Source of the DNA: CAZMOK01 sp964644135
GTDB taxonomy: Bacteria; Bacteroidota; Bacteroidia; Bacteroidales; JAGOPY01
NCBI GenBank assembly: GCA_964644135.1
Contig: CAZXWD010000074.1
Coordinates: forward strand, 1 to 16,102
Direction: 5' to 3'
Length of the DNA stretch: 16,102 bases
The position numbers and the translations under genes were made by a program. A model generated the notes under the pieces. It had not been told where the DNA came from and made no database searches. It was given only the letters and a program-made list of their open reading frames with translations. Below are positions 6,745 through 13,693 of this stretch, one piece after another. Position 1 is the stretch's first letter, and the number at the start of each line of letters is the position of its first letter.

Positions 6745-7432
6745 AGACATCTCACTCACCGCCGGGGACTTTCATCTGAGGTCAGTTTCTTTCGACGTTA
6801 AAGAAGGGGAATATTATTTTCTCCTGGGCGAAAGCGGTTCAGGAAAGACACTTGTCCTTGAAGCTATTTCGGGAATTGCCAGGATCAGCAGAGGTAACGT
6901 GAAAGTAGATGGGAAAGATATTACGACTGAACCTTTTAACAGGAGGAATGTGGGTCTTGTTTTCCAGAACCTTGCCCTGTTTCCCCATAAAACAGTCTTC
7001 AGGAACATTGCTTTCCCCCTTGAGAATAATGGGGGATATGATAGAAAAAGAATTGCAGAGGAAGTTGCGGAAATCGCAGAAAAACTTTCTATCAGAAAAC
7101 TGTTGGACAGGCTTCCCGGTGCCCTTAGCGGCGGGGAACGCCAGCGGGTGGCGCTGGCAAGGACGCTTGTGATGGAACCGAAAGTATTATTGCTTGATGA
7201 GCCCCTGTCTTCGCTCGATATGCTCTTAAAGGATGAAATGACAGGCCTGCTGAGGGAGATCAACGGCAGGGGTCAGACCATACTGCACGTTACCCACGAT
7301 TACCAGGTGGTGGCGAAACTGGCCCAAAGGCTTTCAATAATCGAGGAAGGGAAACTCATCCAGACGGGCACACCAGGTGAAATTGCCGCATCTCCAAAGT
7401 GCCGGCTGGCGGAGAAGATAAGCAGGCTTTAA
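6731..7432 (+). CDS. wtpC: Tungstate/molybdate ABC transporter ATP-binding protein
   Basis: A 233-residue ABC ATPase that powers the importer. Walker A GESGSGKT is at residues 33-40, the Q-loop Gln at 79, the signature LSGGERQRV at 132-140, Walker B VLLLDEP at 152-158 with catalytic Glu157, and the switch His189 in VTHD. All catalytic elements are intact. The protein ends shortly after the nucleotide-binding domain, so the C-terminal TOBE/MOP domain found in longer ModC/WtpC proteins (about 350 residues), which can bind oxyanion for feedback inhibition, is missing. It overlaps wtpB by 14 bp. Its stop codon merges with a 14-bp tandem repeat and it faces the convergent btuG-like gene 38 bp away. 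Confidence 0.93.
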   Translation: MLHVKDISLTAGDFHLRSVSFDVKEGEYYFLLGESGSGKTLVLEAISGIARISRGNVKVDGKDITTEPFNRRNVGLVFQNLALFPHKTVFRNIAFPLENNGGYDRKRIAEEVAEIAEKLSIRKLLDRLPGALSGGERQRVALARTLVMEPKVLLLDEPLSSLDMLLKDEMTGLLREINGRGQTILHVTHDYQVVAKLAQRLSIIEEGKLIQTGTPGEIAASPKCRLAEKISRL

Positions 7433-7465
7433 TTATCGATTATCAATTATCGATTATCAATTATC
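7431..7465. repeat. 14-bp AT-rich tandem repeat between convergent genes
   Basis: The unit aattatcgattatc occurs at 7431-7444 and 7445-7458 with a half copy aattatc at 7459-7465. The array starts within the TAA stop of wtpC and fills almost the whole 38-bp gap to the end of the convergent btuG-like gene. No separate terminator is visible for either operon here. Confidence 0.85.
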
Positions 7466-7470
7466 AGTTA

Positions 7471-8559
7471 CTATTTAAAACAAAACGATCCGGGGACAAT
7501 GCCGACGCGGAAAGTATCAAGGGGCATGGCTGCCGGAGAATACCTGTAAACAACACCCCTCTGCACCTTATCGATGGCATCGGCCACGAAGATCCCGGAA
7601 CCTGAAGGATCGACACCCAGCCCATAAAAACCACCCTGAACGGTACCCAAGTAGGGACTTTCAATGATCTTTTCGGGAGGACTGTCTGAAACTACCGGAT
7701 GCCGGTAAATATGCCTGTTGATGAAATAAAGAGTGTCGCCAGTTCCGTTGATCTGAAGTTCAGATGGCTGATCACCGCTCTCAAACCTTATGACCTTCTC
7801 CGTTTCCCGCGTAACCGCATTGATCCTGATGAGTCCGGGCACTTCGTAACCATAGGGACTGCCTTCAAATCCTCCGTCGGTCAGAACCCATAAACGACTG
7901 AACCGGTCGATGACCATGGATTGGGGCTGTTTCAGCACTTCTATCGAATCGACGACCTCGTCTGTTTGACTGTCGATCACCAGTATCTTATTGTCGAAGC
8001 TCCAGCAGTTCACAAAAACAAACCGGTCGTATTGCACCATTTGCTCGGTGGGGTGCTGGTAAAATTGAGATTGGTTATTACTTACATCAATATATCCTGT
8101 GATCTCATATGTTGAAGGATTGACGATTGCTATCGACCTGGCATAGAGATCAGAAACGTATGCTTTGGAATCGCTTAAAAAATGGATGTACCTTGGTGAG
8201 GTAAAACCGGTGATCTTGCCGGCCACCCGGTAGTCATCCACATCCATTGTATAGATCCTGCCGCTGTTGTTCACCACTATGTAACCAATCCCATTCCTTA
8301 TCTCCATCGACTGGGCCACATCACCCAGCGGAAGCCCGTTCGTATTGAAGAACACTTCGTTGTAAACTTCCCGCGAAGCGAATTCATAATACGACATAGA
8401 GGCGTTCTCGAACATGAAATTCCCTTCATTTATAACATAAACCCCACTGGAAGGGCCCGGTGCAGGTAATTGCTTTGCATCCCACAGACTTTCATCCTTC
8501 ATGCAGGATGAAATCAGCAGGATCAGAACAGTCAATATTAAAAATGCACTTCTCTTCAA
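7471..8559 (-). CDS. btuG: BtuG-like surface lipoprotein, DUF5074/YncE-type beta-propeller
   Basis: A 362-residue lipoprotein, last gene of the riboswitch-controlled operon. The lipobox ISSC puts the lipidated residue at Cys19. The following MKDES is acidic, like the Bacteroidota signal that sends lipoproteins to the cell surface. The body begins with the DUF5074 pattern VYVINEGNFMFENASMSYYE and GLPLGDVAQSM. Repeated blades follow (for example GYIVVNNSGRIYTMDVDD, KILVIDSQTDEVVDSIEV, GIFVADAIDKVQRGVVYRY) and suggest a seven-bladed propeller. In Bacteroides, BtuG proteins of this architecture bind cobalamin very tightly and cap BtuB. The start must be TTG at 8559: no ATG lies between the upstream stop and the lipobox, and a TGAGG Shine-Dalgarno-like stretch precedes it. 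Five bp separate it from the receptor gene. The BtuG assignment rests on fold, lipoprotein signal and operon context. Confidence 0.82.
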   Translation of the reverse strand: MKRSAFLILTVLILLISSCMKDESLWDAKQLPAPGPSSGVYVINEGNFMFENASMSYYEFASREVYNEVFFNTNGLPLGDVAQSMEIRNGIGYIVVNNSGRIYTMDVDDYRVAGKITGFTSPRYIHFLSDSKAYVSDLYARSIAIVNPSTYEITGYIDVSNNQSQFYQHPTEQMVQYDRFVFVNCWSFDNKILVIDSQTDEVVDSIEVLKQPQSMVIDRFSRLWVLTDGGFEGSPYGYEVPGLIRINAVTRETEKVIRFESGDQPSELQINGTGDTLYFINRHIYRHPVVSDSPPEKIIESPYLGTVQGGFYGLGVDPSGSGIFVADAIDKVQRGVVYRYSPAAMPLDTFRVGIVPGSFCFK

Positions 8560-8564
8560 AAGCC

Positions 8565-10562
8565 TCAGTATTTTATCATCAGTGAAAACAAATAGTTCCT
8601 GCCGGGCATCGGACGGTAAAGTACCGTATGATAGGTTTCGTTAAACAAATTATAGATCTTGAATTCGGCCATAAAGCTTAATTTTTTTATCTTGAATTCC
8701 TTCCCGATACCAAGGTCATTCATGTAGTAAGGATACAAACGGTCGCGACGCGTTACATCGTTGCTTGAGGTTGTAAACCGTTCACTGTAAGAATTGTGCT
8801 GCCAGTTGATAAAGAATTTACGGTACGATAATTTCACCAGCGCATTGCCTGAATGCCTGGGTATATAAGGCAACTGCTTACCATACGATTCATCGCCCCA
8901 GACCAGCGGGTCGCCGTAGTTCAACGAACTTGTGTAAGCATAATTCCCGGATAACAGGTAGCTGAACCTGCCGAAAACTCCCCTGACCTTCAGATAGAAT
9001 TCCACACCCTGTGAAACGACCCGTTTTATGTTGTCAGGCTCCCAGTACCCTTTATAGCCTGGTATCCAGATGATCCAGTTATCGATATCAGACCTGAAGG
9101 ACGTGACCTCTCCCATAAAAGAATGGTTCTCAATATCTTTACTGTATTCCATACCCAGTTCAAAGCTGAAGCCCTCCTCCGGCAGCAGGTCAGGGTTTCC
9201 TCCCGGCTGCCAGTAAAGGTCGTTCAGGGCCGGCTGGTGGTAGTTCCTTGCAATATTTCCTTTAAGAAAGAGGTCTACATTCCTGACGACCCTGAGATCA
9301 AATCCAATATAAGGCGTGACCGGTACAATATTGTAGTCCACCCAGTCCTGCCTGAGCATCAGGTTAACATTCAGGCGATCGCCGAATCCCTTTCGCAGGG
9401 CCGCAAACCAGGAAAGCTCAGACCGTTTTTCACTATAACCGGTTTTGGCAACGGAGTCGCGGGTATCGACTGTTTCCCAGTTTGCATCAAGGCTCGTTTC
9501 TACTGAAAGAGTTTCTGTGATGTCGTGGCTATATGAGAACCTCCCGATATAGCTGTCGAGGCTGCTTTCAGAGTATACTGCCGGTACAAGCCCCAGGCCG
9601 GGAACAAGGTTTTCAAGCTTATAATCGAGCTGTTTTGATGAATACCCGGCCATCAGCGACATCCTGCTCCTATCGCTGTAATGTTTCCAGTCGATAACCG
9701 CCCTGTTGTGACGGTCGTTCTGACGGTTCAGGTTCGAATTGACGGGTCCTTCATAGCTCGTTGCCTTCGGCAGGGCCCTGTCTGCATCCTGGAACCACCA
9801 TTTAGCCGACAGGACATTGTTTTCGTCGGGCCTGTAATAAAATTCCTGTAAGATCCCATAAATAGTATAACCGGCATTCTTATTTGTATCGAGAGGATTG
9901 ATGATATCCCCTGTTTCGGGATCGATCTCCCCTACTCCGCGGTTAATGAAGGTATAATTGTTTTTCGAGTAGTTATGGTACAGCCTGGTCTGCGACCTGA
10001 ACTTCCGGCTCCCGATGCCAAATTGCAGGAATTCGTTAAAAGTCCGGTAGCTTCCGATCCCCTGGTTATATTTAACATCAATCGCTTTATTCCATTCGGG
10101 GGTGTTCTCTATGTTGACTGACCCCCCGAGGCTGCCGCCCTGGTCAATGATGGAAGCGGCGCCGTGCTTCAGGTTCATTTCATCCACAAGGTAGACCGGT
10201 ATCAGGGAGAAATCAACCATTCCCGTCATCGGTGAATTGATCTCCAGTCCGTTCCAGTTCACTTTTGTGTGGGTCGGGGCCGTGCCCCTGAAAGATGCCG
10301 TTGCCAGGGCACCCCTTCCGTAATCTTTGATAAAGACAGGCGTATTTTCCGAAAGCAGTTCCGAAAGGGACGAATTCACTTTTTCCATAAGCAGAACGGA
10401 ATCCACATCAGTCCTCTTCATCCCGGCGTTCTCCTTCGCAAAAACTGACTTTGCCTTTATTTCGACCGCTTTCAGGTTAAATACAGAATCCTGTATGCCC
10501 TGTGCGGCCACAGATAAGCCAAGACAATAGAAAAAGATCACTATGGAAAGCCTTAAAACCAT
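8565..10562 (-). CDS. btuB: BtuB-like TonB-dependent cobalamin receptor
   Basis: A 665-residue outer-membrane receptor expected to import cobalamin using TonB energy. It has an N-terminal signal peptide (cleavage near LSVAAQ, residues 16-21). The plug domain spans roughly 45-155, including LSELLSENTPVFIKDYGRGA, SFRGTAPTHTKVNWNG and GGSLGGSVNIE. A 22-strand-type barrel runs to the terminal FSLMIKY with a C-terminal aromatic residue. There is no carboxypeptidase-like N-terminal extension, unlike many Bacteroidota receptors. Late barrel motifs are YGKQLPYIPRHSGN and KIYNLFNETYHTVLYRPMPGRNY. The substrate is inferred from the upstream cobalamin riboswitch and the adjacent BtuG-like gene. Spacing is 2 bp from the preceding gene and 5 bp to the next, so the three genes are probably translationally coupled. 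An iron-siderophore role is unlikely in this context. Confidence 0.88.
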   Translation of the reverse strand: MVLRLSIVIFFYCLGLSVAAQGIQDSVFNLKAVEIKAKSVFAKENAGMKRTDVDSVLLMEKVNSSLSELLSENTPVFIKDYGRGALATASFRGTAPTHTKVNWNGLEINSPMTGMVDFSLIPVYLVDEMNLKHGAASIIDQGGSLGGSVNIENTPEWNKAIDVKYNQGIGSYRTFNEFLQFGIGSRKFRSQTRLYHNYSKNNYTFINRGVGEIDPETGDIINPLDTNKNAGYTIYGILQEFYYRPDENNVLSAKWWFQDADRALPKATSYEGPVNSNLNRQNDRHNRAVIDWKHYSDRSRMSLMAGYSSKQLDYKLENLVPGLGLVPAVYSESSLDSYIGRFSYSHDITETLSVETSLDANWETVDTRDSVAKTGYSEKRSELSWFAALRKGFGDRLNVNLMLRQDWVDYNIVPVTPYIGFDLRVVRNVDLFLKGNIARNYHQPALNDLYWQPGGNPDLLPEEGFSFELGMEYSKDIENHSFMGEVTSFRSDIDNWIIWIPGYKGYWEPDNIKRVVSQGVEFYLKVRGVFGRFSYLLSGNYAYTSSLNYGDPLVWGDESYGKQLPYIPRHSGNALVKLSYRKFFINWQHNSYSERFTTSSNDVTRRDRLYPYYMNDLGIGKEFKIKKLSFMAEFKIYNLFNETYHTVLYRPMPGRNYLFSLMIKY

Positions 10563-10564
10563 TT

Positions 10565-12685
10565 TTAGATCCTGACAAGTTTCAGGGTTGAGAAAACATT
10601 TGCATCCATAACCCTTACAAAGTAAATCCCAACCGGAAACGAAGAAATATCAATTTTTTCCTTCCGGGAGTATTTGTCGTTTTGGTACATTACCTTTCCG
10701 GAAGTATCAAGGATTATTACACTGCATTCTGCAACATCCTGTATTCTTATGGAGTTGGTCGACGGGTTGGGAATTATGCTGGCTTCAGGACTTTCAATTA
10801 CAGGATCACCTGCAGACGAAGACAGTTCCACGAGTACGGAAACCGTTTCACTGACGGAAGGATCCCCGGCAAGGTATGCTGTCAGTTCCAGCTCCCCCGA
10901 TCCGGTAACGGTAAGCATATGTCCGGCACTGACCGAGGCTTCGGGCTTGCTGGTCGTCCATCCGATCTCTGCATCCTGCAGCACCCTTCCCGCTTCAAAC
11001 GCCAGTACCTCGAGCTGATATGTCGATGTCTTTATTACAGTGGGCAGGTCCCTGATCACGACCATCTTCATCTGTCCGCCGATCGAGGCATCGGGGGCCA
11101 CATCAGCGGCTCCCCTGATCTCGGTCGACAACTCTCCCAGGTATCCTGCGTGCGCCAGCACGCCATTATGCACCTTCACGAAATGTATCCGGTCGAGCTC
11201 AGTATAATTTCCTTCACCATCAACCGCCCATGAGATATCGAATGCATCTCCCCCGGAATTCTCCAGTTCTTTTGTATAGGGATTGTCAGGTATTGTGTGG
11301 GGTCCGGTTCCGACGGCCCTGTTATCAGCATAACCGAACGATCTACTGAAAGACCTTATGATCGCTTCGGATGAATCGATAGCCGGAAGGATGCGCGTTC
11401 CGGTAAGCGAATAGCTGCCGGTGGGTATTCCGGGAAAGGAATCATGCCGGGGATAGTAGGGTTGTGTATAGTTTGAGATCGTATAAACAACACCTTCATT
11501 ACCCTGGTTATCGGTCCATGGGATATCTTCACCAGAGGTCCCCGGATTGATATAAGTCACCTCGTAATTTCCGGTAGTGGAGGTAAACCAGTAGTCGCTG
11601 CCGGCCAGTTCATACCAGGTATCATCGGGAATGCCGTTCCCGTTCTCATCTTTCATAACAGAAACGATCCCCGGCTCCGACCAATCCTGGTAAGCATTCC
11701 CAAAGATCGTAAAGTCAACGCCATAGGGATTATCGGGGTGGTTCTCTACCGGACCATCAAATTCGAAGACCACGTAACCTCCGAAGGCCCCCAGGCTGAG
11801 CGAGCCATTGATGCCCCCGGCTATAGTATTGACCGAAGAAGGAACTCCCCAGGGAACCGTATTGATAAGCTGTCCGGGTGCCGGTTTGTATTCCAGTACT
11901 TCTGAAATATATTGGGATTTAACTGTAAATGTCAGGTCATCGAGGCAAAAATAGGTGGGGGTATTGATGCCAAACTGCCCGGTATCGGTAGATTCCATCG
12001 TGAATTTCAGGCTGTCTACCGGACCAAGGGAACTGAGATCAACCCATTCCCAGGTTTTCACTATGTAGTCGTTCCCGTTATCCGGAAAACGGTAGTCCGC
12101 AAGATAAAATCCAACCGTGTCGGTCGGCAGGCCATCAGCATAGCCCCAGATATGCAGCTTGAAGTAGTCGGGGTCGTCACCGGTTTCCCCACCGAATTTT
12201 TTGGTGAATTCATCACCATTTTCCATGGCCAGGGCTGCCCATGTGCTGTTGGTAACGTAGAATCCCTGAACATTTTTGGCAGAGTTATCGGTCACATCCA
12301 GAACGATCGGAATTTGTTCACCTGTTACCCAGTCGGAAGGTACATAGGCCACTGCATAGTTCACTCCTCCGGAAGAAACAGGATCATAGCCCGCTGCGGT
12401 GATGGCGCTGTACTGGTTCAGGAAACCGGGTGTGGAATCGTTGCTCATATTCGAGTACGACCAACCGCTCCACGAGCCAAAAGCTTCATCGAAGGAATTC
12501 CTGAAAAAGGCCGGTCCGGAAGTGAAACCACCTGTAAGGTCTGAACCATTCCAGTAACTTTCAGGCTCCAGCGTAAGGTCCTCAAAGTTTGCAACCAAAA
12601 GATCGCCCCCCTGTCCGCTGTTTTGCCCACTGGCGTGTAAAATGAATAAAAGGATTGAGATTAATAAAAAGGCAAAGTGCTTCAT
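10565..12685 (-). CDS. T9SS-exported multidomain surface protein (DUF4465 + surface domain + Ig-like + sorting domain), B12 operon
   Basis: First gene after the cobalamin riboswitch; 706 residues from the ATG at 12685. A TTG four codons upstream (12697) is less likely because the signal peptide MKHFAFLLISILLFILHASG starts at the ATG. Residues ~30-256 form a DUF4465 domain (NFEDLTLEPESYWNGSDLTG, SWSGWSYSNM, QYSAITAAGY). Residues ~262-535 form a second conserved surface domain with an EF-hand-like Ca-binding stretch DENGNGIPDDTWYELAGS (346-363). Residues ~545-622 look Ig-like. Residues ~633-706 are a type A T9SS sorting domain (IIPNPSTNSIRI ... FPVGIYFVRV). It is thus exported by type IX secretion and probably anchored on the cell surface. 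Binding of cobalamin or a corrinoid-carrying ligand is inferred from the operon only. No catalytic motif is visible. The stop is 2 bp before the receptor start. Confidence 0.85.
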   Translation of the reverse strand: MKHFAFLLISILLFILHASGQNSGQGGDLLVANFEDLTLEPESYWNGSDLTGGFTSGPAFFRNSFDEAFGSWSGWSYSNMSNDSTPGFLNQYSAITAAGYDPVSSGGVNYAVAYVPSDWVTGEQIPIVLDVTDNSAKNVQGFYVTNSTWAALAMENGDEFTKKFGGETGDDPDYFKLHIWGYADGLPTDTVGFYLADYRFPDNGNDYIVKTWEWVDLSSLGPVDSLKFTMESTDTGQFGINTPTYFCLDDLTFTVKSQYISEVLEYKPAPGQLINTVPWGVPSSVNTIAGGINGSLSLGAFGGYVVFEFDGPVENHPDNPYGVDFTIFGNAYQDWSEPGIVSVMKDENGNGIPDDTWYELAGSDYWFTSTTGNYEVTYINPGTSGEDIPWTDNQGNEGVVYTISNYTQPYYPRHDSFPGIPTGSYSLTGTRILPAIDSSEAIIRSFSRSFGYADNRAVGTGPHTIPDNPYTKELENSGGDAFDISWAVDGEGNYTELDRIHFVKVHNGVLAHAGYLGELSTEIRGAADVAPDASIGGQMKMVVIRDLPTVIKTSTYQLEVLAFEAGRVLQDAEIGWTTSKPEASVSAGHMLTVTGSGELELTAYLAGDPSVSETVSVLVELSSSAGDPVIESPEASIIPNPSTNSIRIQDVAECSVIILDTSGKVMYQNDKYSRKEKIDISSFPVGIYFVRVMDANVFSTLKLVRI

Positions 12686-12833
12686 GGCATAAATCAACTA
12701 TTAATTAATGGTTTACACATTATTGCATCAACAATTGAATCTAATATTGATTTTGCAACAGACGATGGAACGGAGGAAAGTCATGAAACATCGTTTATTG
12801 GGCTGCCTGTTCACCGCAGGATGCAAAACCAAT

Positions 12834-13032
12834 GCTTCACCGGCAGGTCTTCTGACTTGTCCCGGCTCCTGAAACCTTCCCATCCTGAGGGGATCAGAAC
12901 AGTGGTTCTCTTTTCAGGAGCCACACGGCCATTCAAGGCCGGGACTCACAGCAGCGGGAACTGTTGCCGATTTACACGGCATTCCCTTTTAATCCCTTCC
13001 GCCTGTGGCGGACCCCAGGGAACCAATGAAGC
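12834..13032 (-). promoter_or_regulatory. Cobalamin (adenosylcobalamin-type) riboswitch
   Basis: Reading the minus strand, the aptamer contains AAAAGGGAATGCCGTGTAAATC, then ACAGTTCCCGCTGCTGTGA, a B12-box-like ACCACTG, and the 3' hallmark AAGTCAGAAGACCTGCC. These are the conserved cores of the cobalamin riboswitch. The closing P1 stem pairs GCTTCA (13027-13032) with TGAAGC (12834-12839). The leader continues about 148 nt to the ATG at 12685. No classic terminator is obvious, so control may be at translation initiation. In Bacteroidota this aptamer represses B12 uptake genes when cobalamin is plentiful, matching the three genes downstream. Confidence 0.96.
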
Positions 13033-13034
13033 CG

Positions 13035-13066
13035 TAAAGATAAGGTTATTATGACGGATCATGAAA
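13035..13066 (-). promoter_or_regulatory. Candidate promoter of the B12 operon
   Basis: On the minus strand TATCTTTA (13035-13042) matches TAnnTTTG at all but the last base. TTTC (13063-13066) lies 20 bp upstream, close to the -33 TTTG element. Transcription would begin just at the 5' end of the riboswitch P1 stem, which is the expected place. Confidence 0.4.
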
Positions 13067-13160
13067 CATTAAGCGGGGTTTGTTATTAACAGCGTCTGAT
13101 TAATTGTAAATTTCAGGGAGAAGAGCAGAAATTCAGGGCCCGGACAGTGAACTTCTTTGG

Positions 13161-13192
13161 GTGTTAGAGTGTTACGGTGTTAGGGTATTAGG
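13161..13192. repeat. Octamer tandem array 1 (GTGTTAGG type)
   Basis: Four contiguous 8-bp units: gtgttaga, gtgttacg, gtgttagg, gtattagg. It lies in the divergent intergenic region 12686-13281, between the riboswitch and the small His/Cys-rich gene. Nothing else was seen in 13067-13160. Confidence 0.85.
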
Positions 13193-13202
13193 GAAATATA
13201 AT

Positions 13203-13248
13203 TACATCGTTACGTCGTTACATCGCTACATCGCAACATCGCTACATG
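13203..13248. repeat. Octamer tandem array 2 (TACATCGC type)
   Basis: Five 8-bp units and a partial sixth: tacatcgt, tacgtcgt, tacatcgc, tacatcgc, aacatcgc, tacatg. It begins 10 bp after array 1 and has the same period but a different unit. Confidence 0.9.
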
Positions 13249-13269
13249 TTAAAGTTCTGGAAAATGAAT

Positions 13270-13277
13270 TAGTTTTG
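13270..13277 (+). promoter_or_regulatory. Consensus -7 box abutting the start codon of the small metal-associated gene
   Basis: TAGTTTTG matches TAnnTTTG exactly but ends only 4 bp before the ATG at 13282. If used, the transcript would begin at or next to the start codon (leaderless). A -33 element is not clear, so this could be coincidence. Confidence 0.35.
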
Positions 13278-13281
13278 TGAC

Positions 13282-13644
13282 ATGAATTTGGTGCGTAAGA
13301 TAAGTTCGGTACTGATGCTGCTGGTATTTACCTTCCCGATAGGATACCAGGCACACCATATCCTTACACGCCATGCCGATTTTGAAAATTTTGTCCGTCA
13401 CAATTCCTGCTGCCATGCAGGACCGGTTGAAATACCGGAGGATGATGGCCAGGCATTTTCCACACCCGGAAAGAAGTGCCTTGTCGTTGATTTTGAATAC
13501 ACTACTTACGAACACTCCACAGATAACAACCCAAAGTACAGAATATATTCCCATTCTGATCAAAACATCTTTCCCGCTGAAACTTACAATGTCTTTTTCA
13601 GGGGGAGCAACGAACAACTCAGGGCCCCACCGGCAACCTGCTGA
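13282..13644 (+). CDS. Small secreted His/Cys-rich protein upstream of a TonB receptor
   Basis: A 120-residue protein with a hydrophobic N-terminal segment (residues ~5-22) that is probably a signal peptide or anchor. The rest carries possible metal ligands: His25, His26, His31, His40, Cys43, Cys44, His45 and Cys66. It ends RGSNEQLRAPPATC. I do not recognise a named family. It resembles short His/Cys-containing proteins that, to my recollection, precede metal-related TonB receptors in Bacteroidota and share a CLxxDFEY-like stretch (here CLVVDFEYTTYE at 66-77) and an R-x-PP ending. A periplasmic metal-binding or metal-handling role is inference. It is separated by 49 bp from the receptor gene, with the same orientation, so co-transcription is likely. 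The sequence gives no other function. Confidence 0.7.
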   Translation: MNLVRKISSVLMLLVFTFPIGYQAHHILTRHADFENFVRHNSCCHAGPVEIPEDDGQAFSTPGKKCLVVDFEYTTYEHSTDNNPKYRIYSHSDQNIFPAETYNVFFRGSNEQLRAPPATC

Positions 13645-13693
13645 GCAAACTTCGGGAAACTTTAGTCAGTAATTATTCATAAAAACTCCAGTC

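Noticed and set aside
11912..12544. 210-residue open frame on the plus strand
   Set aside because: Antisense to the DUF4465/T9SS gene, with no recognisable domain.
12686..12697. Start of the DUF4465/T9SS protein at TTG 12697
   Set aside because: The ATG at 12685 begins a normal signal peptide directly; the four extra residues add nothing.
12726..12785. Possible short upstream ORF (about 18 codons, minus strand) in the leader between riboswitch and first gene
   Set aside because: Very short, no ribosome-binding signal and no way to test conservation; chance frames of this size are common in leaders.
12677..13054. 125-residue open frame on the plus strand
   Set aside because: Runs antisense through the cobalamin riboswitch, whose conserved RNA motifs explain the sequence.
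13203..13248. Octamer array as a CRISPR or origin iteron cluster
   Set aside because: Units are only 8 bp and without spacers, and no replication or cas gene is nearby.
13645..13693. Second cobalamin riboswitch or other regulatory RNA in front of the right-hand TonB receptor
   Set aside because: The 49-bp spacer is too short and has no conserved aptamer motif.
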